Shown one piece after another: positions 59,517 to 64,000 of a stretch of 64,000 bases of DNA. Location of the stretch: positions 1 through 64,000 of the forward strand of contig NZ_BAET01000014.1 in the NCBI RefSeq assembly GCF_000252165.1. Reading direction: 5' to 3'. The translations under genes were made by a program, and so were the position numbers. The notes beneath the pieces are model-generated. The model ran no database searches. It was not told the origin of the DNA and saw only the letters and a program-made list of their open reading frames with translations. The stretch's first letter is position 1. Each line of letters opens with the position of its first letter. The stretch comes from Glaciecola punicea ACAM 611 (GTDB lineage Bacteria; Pseudomonadota; Gammaproteobacteria; Enterobacterales; Alteromonadaceae).

Positions 59517-60691
59517 CTTAATGCCTTGCTCGCTGCTATTCGGGTAGGCGAGACTTTTTCAACTGGGTAGCAGCCTAAGACCTTGAAATAACGCGTCATA
59601 CCGCGCAGTTTATCAAAGGCTGTTTGCATAGGGCCGTCTTCAGTATTGCCTTCTACGTCAACATAAAACATCTCTTCCCATGGATTGCCGTTGATAGGCC
59701 TTGATTCAAGCTTGGTTAGATTAATATTATTTTCTTTCAACACCAGTAGTACGTCACAAAGCGCCCCTGGCGATTGCACTGTAGACATTATTACCGTGGT
59801 TTTCGCCGGCACTTGTAAAGGCACTTTTATGGATTGACTCGCCACCACTATAAAGCGGCTGTGGTTTTCTTTTTGATTGGCTAAATTAGACTTTATCGAT
59901 TTAAGGGCGTAAAAACCGCCGCTTTCTTCAGAGCCTATTGCTGCGGCATGAGGTGAGGCTAATTCACTTACTTTTATCATAGCGTCGGAAGTAGAGTCGC
60001 AGGTTTTCACCTCTACATTGCCAAACTCGGCTAAAAAATGGCTACATTGTGCAAATACTTGAGGGTGTGCATATATCGTTTTAATATCTATGTTTTGCGC
60101 CCCATCATGTACTAGTAGCGCGTGCTTTATAGGATGAGTCAGTTCACCTACAATATTCAAGCGGGTGTGCTGCAACTGGTCATACACTTCATTAATACTG
60201 CCTGAGCTGGTGTTTTCTATAGGTAACACGGCATAGTCAGCTTCATGCGTTTCTACTTTTTCAATAATTTGAGCGAAGCTTTTACAGCCAATTTCAACCA
60301 ATTCGCCGGGCCTGCGCGAAAAATATTTTTGCGTAGCCAAATAACTATAGGAGCCTTTTTTACCCAAAAAGGCAACACGGTTTAAGGGCAAGCGAGAATC
60401 GGGATTAGCCCATTCGTGCAGCATCGCCTGCTGCTGTAGCACCGAGTCCTCAATAATGACTTGGAACAGGTTGGTAATAAAATGAGGGTCAAGACCAAAC
60501 TCTCTGCCTTGCTTGATTAAACGCACAAGCAGTTGTTCTTCTCGCGTTTTGTCGCGCACCGATATTTGATGCTTCACTTTAGTTTCTGCTACCTGCGCGG
60601 TGAGTTTTTGGCGCTGTGCGATGAGCGCGAGAAGTTCACTGTCGGTTTTGGTTATTTGCTCTCGGATTGAAGCTAAGACATCTATTGACAC
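59513..60691 (-). CDS. pheA: bifunctional chorismate mutase / prephenate dehydratase
   Basis: Makes phenylpyruvate. The AroQ mutase domain is at about 1-90. The dehydratase domain at about 105-285 carries [25 protein letters not shown] (157-171) and, near its end, NHSRFIVVA. The usual Thr of the catalytic TRF motif is Ser here (Ser278, numbered as in E. coli). The ACT domain from about 300 has the Phe-binding GALCD (309-313) and ESRP (329-332). 392 residues. I see no Phe-rich leader peptide upstream. Confidence 0.95.
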   Translation of the reverse strand: MSIDVLASIREQITKTDSELLALIAQRQKLTAQVAETKVKHQISVRDKTREEQLLVRLIKQGREFGLDPHFITNLFQVIIEDSVLQQQAMLHEWANPDSRLPLNRVAFLGKKGSYSYLATQKYFSRRPGELVEIGCKSFAQIIEKVETHEADYAVLPIENTSSGSINEVYDQLQHTRLNIVGELTHPIKHALLVHDGAQNIDIKTIYAHPQVFAQCSHFLAEFGNVEVKTCDSTSDAMIKVSELASPHAAAIGSEESGGFYALKSIKSNLANQKENHSRFIVVASQSIKVPLQVPAKTTVIMSTVQSPGALCDVLLVLKENNINLTKLESRPINGNPWEEMFYVDVEGNTEDGPMQTAFDKLRGMTRYFKVLGCYPVEKVSPTRIAASKALS

Positions 60692-60875
60692 GTGTTTTTT
60701 CCTGAAGTAGTAGTAGTGCTCAATTGCTCAAATAACAAACAATCTTGCGTGCCTCCCATGGCAATATTTCGCCTAAAAGGAGATCCCCATATGCGCCTCG
60801 CGGCAAGTAAAGTATACGTTGACACTGCAATGTAAAAAACGAGGGCATCACTGTCAATGAATTATTCGATTTATC

Positions 60876-61165
60876 TTATGCCTGTTCTAGCAATCTAGAC
60901 AGAATTGCGCGTACTTCGTCCGAATCAAAGGGCTTGTTACATAAGGCATTTACGCCTGCTTGCTGGAGATTAGTCATGTTTATACTGCCGCTCGCCTCCG
61001 AGGTAACCATAAGGATGTGTGTGGTGCAGGGATTAAGGAAGGCCTGCCGCGCTGTTCTGTTCTTTTAAATACTTTAGAATATCAAGGCCGCTGCCGTCAA
61101 CTAAATACATAGAGCTGTCCACGACGTCGACATCGTTTTGGTCGATCACTGCTTTTGCCTATTGA
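60876..61165 (-). pseudogene. wreck of a CheY-like receiver domain gene
   Basis: On the minus strand one frame reads VIDQNDVDVVDSSMYLVDGS then GLDILKYLKEQNSAAGLP and stops. The next frame continues with HILMVTSEASGSINMTNLQQ and AGVNALCNKPFDSDEVRAIL and ends SRLLEQA with a stop at 60876-60878. These are the alpha3-beta5 parts of a receiver domain (VTSEAS with Ser/Thr, then NKPF with the invariant Lys-Pro). The N-terminal third is absent, and a frameshift splits the rest. Confidence 0.72.
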
Positions 61166-61492
61166 CTAACCGCCTGCCAGTTTTACCTTAAACCCTCTGT
61201 TTTCCAAGATGCTTTTTAATTTTTCGCGTACGTCTCCCTGTATTTCTATGATAAAGCCTTTCACACTGCCGCCGCAGCCACACTGCTTTTTAAATTCGCT
61301 GCAAAGGGCTTTGAGTTCGCTTGGCGTCATCTCAAGACCTTCAATTGTGCTGACCCCTTTGCCTTTTCTGCCTTTAGTGACGCGCTTGAGCCGCACAATG
61401 CCATCGCCCTTCGGTGCTTGGCCCTTGGCTTGACTGTCGTTTGTCTTAATTCTCCCTAGGTCGGTCGAATATACTAATCGTGAATCGTTCAT
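61166..61492 (-). CDS. yciH: eIF1/SUI1-like translation factor YciH
   Basis: A 108-residue basic protein of the SUI1 family. The SUI1 core runs from about 30 to 105 (VRLKRVTKGRKGKGVSTIEG, then KKQCGCGGSVKGFIIEIQGD). YciH homologues influence start-site selection in bacteria. The N-terminus MNDSRLVYSTDLGRI is typical. It ends near the decayed receiver gene and is transcribed away from the iron transporter. Confidence 0.93.
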   Translation of the reverse strand: MNDSRLVYSTDLGRIKTNDSQAKGQAPKGDGIVRLKRVTKGRKGKGVSTIEGLEMTPSELKALCSEFKKQCGCGGSVKGFIIEIQGDVREKLKSILENRGFKVKLAGG

Positions 61493-61634
61493 AATGACGG
61501 TGTGTCCTTAAGTGTAAAATGCCGTACAAAATAGATGCCAAAGTGCAAAGTCACAATCTATCTTCGACAATTACTAAATAAAAGTAAACCATTCGCTATT
61601 TTATTTCGTTCTCGTTATACTCGCTTAATCTTAG

Positions 61635-61649
61635 TGAGAACTATTATCA
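61635..61649. promoter_or_regulatory. Fur-type box upstream of the iron-binding protein gene
   Basis: TGAGAAC-T-ATTATCA fits the 7-1-7 Fur dyad (TGATAAT-N-ATTATCA) at 12 of 14 positions; the right half is perfect. It lies 22 bases before the proposed start codon, overlapping the likely promoter, as expected for iron repression. Confidence 0.7.
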
Positions 61650-61671
61650 TTTAATAGCAAAGGAGCTCTTT

Positions 61672-62730
61672 ATTAACACTTCAACTATCAATTCAGTATC
61701 GCTTAAACTGTTCAGCATCAAACCATTAGTCTGTATAGCGATTTTGCTGTGCGGTTCGCTGCAAGTTTTCGCACAAGAGGTGAACGTGTATTCGGGTCGC
61801 CAAGAAGCATTAATAAAGCCCTTGCTTGATAAATTTACGCAGCAAAGTGGCATAGCGGTTAATTTAGTCACCGGTAAGGGCGACGCCCTATTGAGCCGTA
61901 TAAAGGCCGAAGGACAGTTTACCGAAGCCGACGTTTTGTTAGTAGCCGATGTGGGACGCTTAGTGCGCGCCAAAGATATGGGCTTAACCCAAGCCATTGA
62001 GTCTGCAGACGTGACAGACGTTGCCAAAAAGTATTGGGTAGAAGAAACTAAGCAGTGGGTTGCTCTAACTAAACGTGCACGACCTATAATGGTCAGAAAG
62101 GGTACGTTTGACGATGCGCCTATTACCGGCCTAGAGCAGTTGGTCGGCACTGAGTTTATTAACAGTATTTGTATTCGCTCGTCTAGCAATATTTATAATC
62201 AGTCGATGGTGTCGGCGCTGATTGAAATTTGGGGCGATGAGAAAACCTTAGCGTGGGCCAAAGGCATGGTGGCTAATTTTGCACGCTCCCCTAAAGGCGG
62301 CGATCGTGACCAAATAAAAGCGCTCGCAGCGGGTGAATGCGACGTGGCTATTGCTAATACCTACTATTTAGGCGGTATGTTAACCAGTAAAGATGAAGAC
62401 ACGCGCCAAGTCGCGCAGCAGATAGAGGTGGTGTGGTATGATCAGGGTGAAAATGAGATGGGGGTGCATGTCAACGTGTCAGGTGCCGCTATTACAAAAT
62501 ATGCTAAAAACAAAGAAAACGCTGAAAAACTGTTGGCGTATATGCTCACCGAAACAGCACAAAAATGGTACGCAGAAGTCAATCATGAATACCCCGTGAT
62601 TGAGGGCGTTGCCGTAAGTCAAGAACTAGCTAGCTTTGGTGAGTTTAAGGGTCAGACAGTACCGCTTACCAAAATAGGCGAAAATAATGCCAAAGCCTTA
62701 ATGCTGATGGACCGAGCCGGCTGGAAATAA
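61672..62730 (+). CDS. Fe(3+) ABC transporter substrate-binding protein, proposed ATT start
   Basis: Periplasmic ferric-ion-binding protein of the FutA/IdiA type. The mature part starts QEVNVYSGRQEALIKPLLDK and contains the conserved ICIRSSSNIYNQSM and the Tyr-rich NTYYLGGM iron site. Starting at the first usual start codon (TTG 61744) would give only a stub of a signal peptide. From the ATT at 61672, which has AGGAG 6 bases upstream, the product gets a complete signal: basic n-region (LKLFSIK), hydrophobic core (CIAILL) and cleavage after VFA34. No ATG, GTG or TTG lies between. I infer a rare ATT start; 352 residues. Confidence 0.85.
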   Translation: MNTSTINSVSLKLFSIKPLVCIAILLCGSLQVFAQEVNVYSGRQEALIKPLLDKFTQQSGIAVNLVTGKGDALLSRIKAEGQFTEADVLLVADVGRLVRAKDMGLTQAIESADVTDVAKKYWVEETKQWVALTKRARPIMVRKGTFDDAPITGLEQLVGTEFINSICIRSSSNIYNQSMVSALIEIWGDEKTLAWAKGMVANFARSPKGGDRDQIKALAAGECDVAIANTYYLGGMLTSKDEDTRQVAQQIEVVWYDQGENEMGVHVNVSGAAITKYAKNKENAEKLLAYMLTETAQKWYAEVNHEYPVIEGVAVSQELASFGEFKGQTVPLTKIGENNAKALMLMDRAGWK

Positions 62731-62813
62731 ACATTAAGCTGTGCGTTTTCGCTATTTTTCTGCTTCAAATACGGTAGAATATAGATACCTTATTACGTCA
62801 TCTTTGATTTTAC

Positions 62814-64000
62814 ATGTACGCCAAAATAAGCCTACTTAAAATAAGCACATGGACAATAACGGGACTCTTTGCAGTCCCGTTATTAGTTGTGTTTGCCAGC
62901 ATGGCCAATTTTGACACGCAGGTATGGTCGCATTTGCTTAGCACCGTAATGGGTAGCTACGTATTTAATAGCTTGGTGTTGGCAATAGGGGTCGGCCTAG
63001 GCACCGCGGTGATAGGCACCTATTTGGCGTGGTTTATGGTCAACTATGTTTTTTACGGCAAATCCTTACTCAACTGGTTAATTTTGCTGCCATTAGCCAT
63101 GCCTGCTTATATTATTGCCTACACCTACACCGGCATGCTTGATTTTTCAGGACCTCTACAGCAATTTTTGCGCACACTATTTGAGGCGCCGTTTAATCAA
63201 CAAATGCTGCCCGATATCCGCAGTCTTGAAGGCGCGGTGTTGGTCATGATTTTAGTACTTTACCCATATGTATACTTACTTGCCAGAACGGCGTTTAGCG
63301 AGCAATCGGCGCAGTTTACTTTGGTATCAAAACTAGCCGGCCTGTCGCGTTTTCAACATATGAAGCAAGTCGCGTTACCTTTGGCAAGACCGTCCATAAT
63401 TACAGGCGCGGCGCTAGCCATGATGGAAGCAATGGCTGATTATGGGACCGTGGCCTATTTTGGTATAAACACCTTTACCACCGGTATATACCGTACCTGG
63501 TTTGGCATGGGTAATGCGACGGCCGCGAGTCAATTAGCTACTATGCTATGCTTAGTGGTATTTGTTTTACTATGGATAGAAAAAAGCAGCCGCAAGCACC
63601 ACAGTCGCTACCAATCTAGGCACGCCGGCAGCATAAAGGCAAAAACAACGACACCATTGAAGTCTGCAGGCTTGTTTGTTTTGTGCGTAATACCGGCTGT
63701 GTTTGGCTTTATTATTCCCTTCATTCAGCTTATGTGGTGGTCTGCACAGTATTTTGACAAAGGCGTCTTTATCGATTATTTGCCTTTACTGGGCACGTCT
63801 TTGAAGTTAGCTTTTATAAGCGCAGCGCTTATTGTGTCGCTGGCCTTAGTGATCAGCTATTGCAAACGCCGTTTCGCGAGTCGAAAAATAGCCTTGGCGA
63901 GTCAATTTGTAGGTTTAGGCTATGCTTTGCCCGGTGTGGTCATTGCGGTTGGAGTAGTGCAGGTTTCAGGCGCGGTAGACATTAATATTAATCGTTTTAC
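62814..64000 (+). CDS. Fe(3+) ABC transporter permease (FbpB type), partial at window end
   Basis: An open frame from ATG 62814 (MYAKISLLKISTW) runs uninterrupted to the window edge, at least 395 codons. It is strongly hydrophobic. Two homologous permease halves are visible, the first with SYVFNSLVLAIGVGLGTAV, LPLAMPAYIIAYTYTG and the EAA-like loop FQHMKQVALPLARPSIITGA, the second beginning after GLFVLCVIPAVFGFIIPF. This matches FbpB/SfuB-type iron permeases (about 540 residues). It follows the binding protein gene by 83 bases; an ATPase gene probably lies beyond the edge. Confidence 0.9.
   Translation, partial: MYAKISLLKISTWTITGLFAVPLLVVFASMANFDTQVWSHLLSTVMGSYVFNSLVLAIGVGLGTAVIGTYLAWFMVNYVFYGKSLLNWLILLPLAMPAYIIAYTYTGMLDFSGPLQQFLRTLFEAPFNQQMLPDIRSLEGAVLVMILVLYPYVYLLARTAFSEQSAQFTLVSKLAGLSRFQHMKQVALPLARPSIITGAALAMMEAMADYGTVAYFGINTFTTGIYRTWFGMGNATAASQLATMLCLVVFVLLWIEKSSRKHHSRYQSRHAGSIKAKTTTPLKSAGLFVLCVIPAVFGFIIPFIQLMWWSAQYFDKGVFIDYLPLLGTSLKLAFISAALIVSLALVISYCKRRFASRKIALASQFVGLGYALPGVVIAVGVVQVSGAVDININRF

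Noticed and set aside
60692-60875. Phe-rich leader peptide before pheA
   Set aside because: No short ORF rich in Phe codons precedes pheA on the minus strand.

Overview
The window is a gene-dense, moderately AT-rich chromosomal segment of a marine-type gammaproteobacterium, most like the order Alteromonadales (Alteromonadaceae/Glaciecola-like). This rests on family content and gene order: apt-dnaX-ybaB-recR-htpG-adk, a full his operon behind a His leader peptide, fadI-fadJ-sixA, yfjD-ypjD|ffh-rpsP-rimM-trmD-rplS, and aroF-tyrA facing pheA are all gammaproteobacterial blocks. Nearly every gene is chromosomal housekeeping. I see no prophage, insertion sequence, CRISPR array, tRNA or rRNA.

Layout. 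1-2 kb: a DTW-domain tRNA modification enzyme, a small hypothetical gene, a decayed-looking stretch and a 41-residue one-helix membrane protein. 2-8.8 kb: purine salvage, clamp loader, recombination, Hsp90 and adenylate kinase. 8.9-12.3 kb: GMC oxidoreductase, two small conserved proteins, a decayed gene and an IbpA-type small heat-shock protein. 12.5-20 kb: hisGDCBHAF(IE) on the minus strand with leader and attenuator. 20.3-25.3 kb: CDF transporter, double-CDGSH iron-sulfur protein, metE and divergent metR around a MetR-type operator. 25.4-31 kb: sulfate activation operon cysD-cysC-cysQ-cysN with a SLC13 permease. 31.2-31.7 kb: wreck of an EAL-HDOD gene; then putP. 33.3-40.8 kb: MoxR-DUF58-DUF4381-BatA-BatB/C-BatD operon. 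41.2-45.8 kb: anaerobic-type beta-oxidation pair fadIJ behind a FadR-like operator, and sixA. 45.8-51.8 kb: SRP and ribosomal protein block. 52.5-56.9 kb: modABC and an AbgT transporter. 57.2-60.7 kb: aromatic amino acid genes. 60.9-64 kb: wreck of a receiver-domain gene, an eIF1-like gene and the start of a Fur-type iron ABC importer cut by the window edge.

The most interesting signals lie inside or between ordinary genes. dnaX carries a complete E. coli-like programmed -1 frameshift cassette: SD-like GAGG, an in-frame A AAA AAG heptamer, an immediate -1 stop and a downstream hairpin. A 14-bp tandem duplication at the modB/modC junction creates a 5-codon coupling ORF. The iron-binding protein gene appears to start at ATT behind a strong ribosome site and a Fur-like box. 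PheA has Ser instead of Thr in the TRF motif. Several intergenic gaps hold gene wrecks (EAL-HDOD, CheY-like, a ferredoxin-NADP reductase-like N-terminus and an unrecognised membrane protein). I did not find a convincing, wholly new multi-gene system; the least understood multi-gene unit is the MoxR/Bat operon with its very Gln-rich BatB/C fusion.
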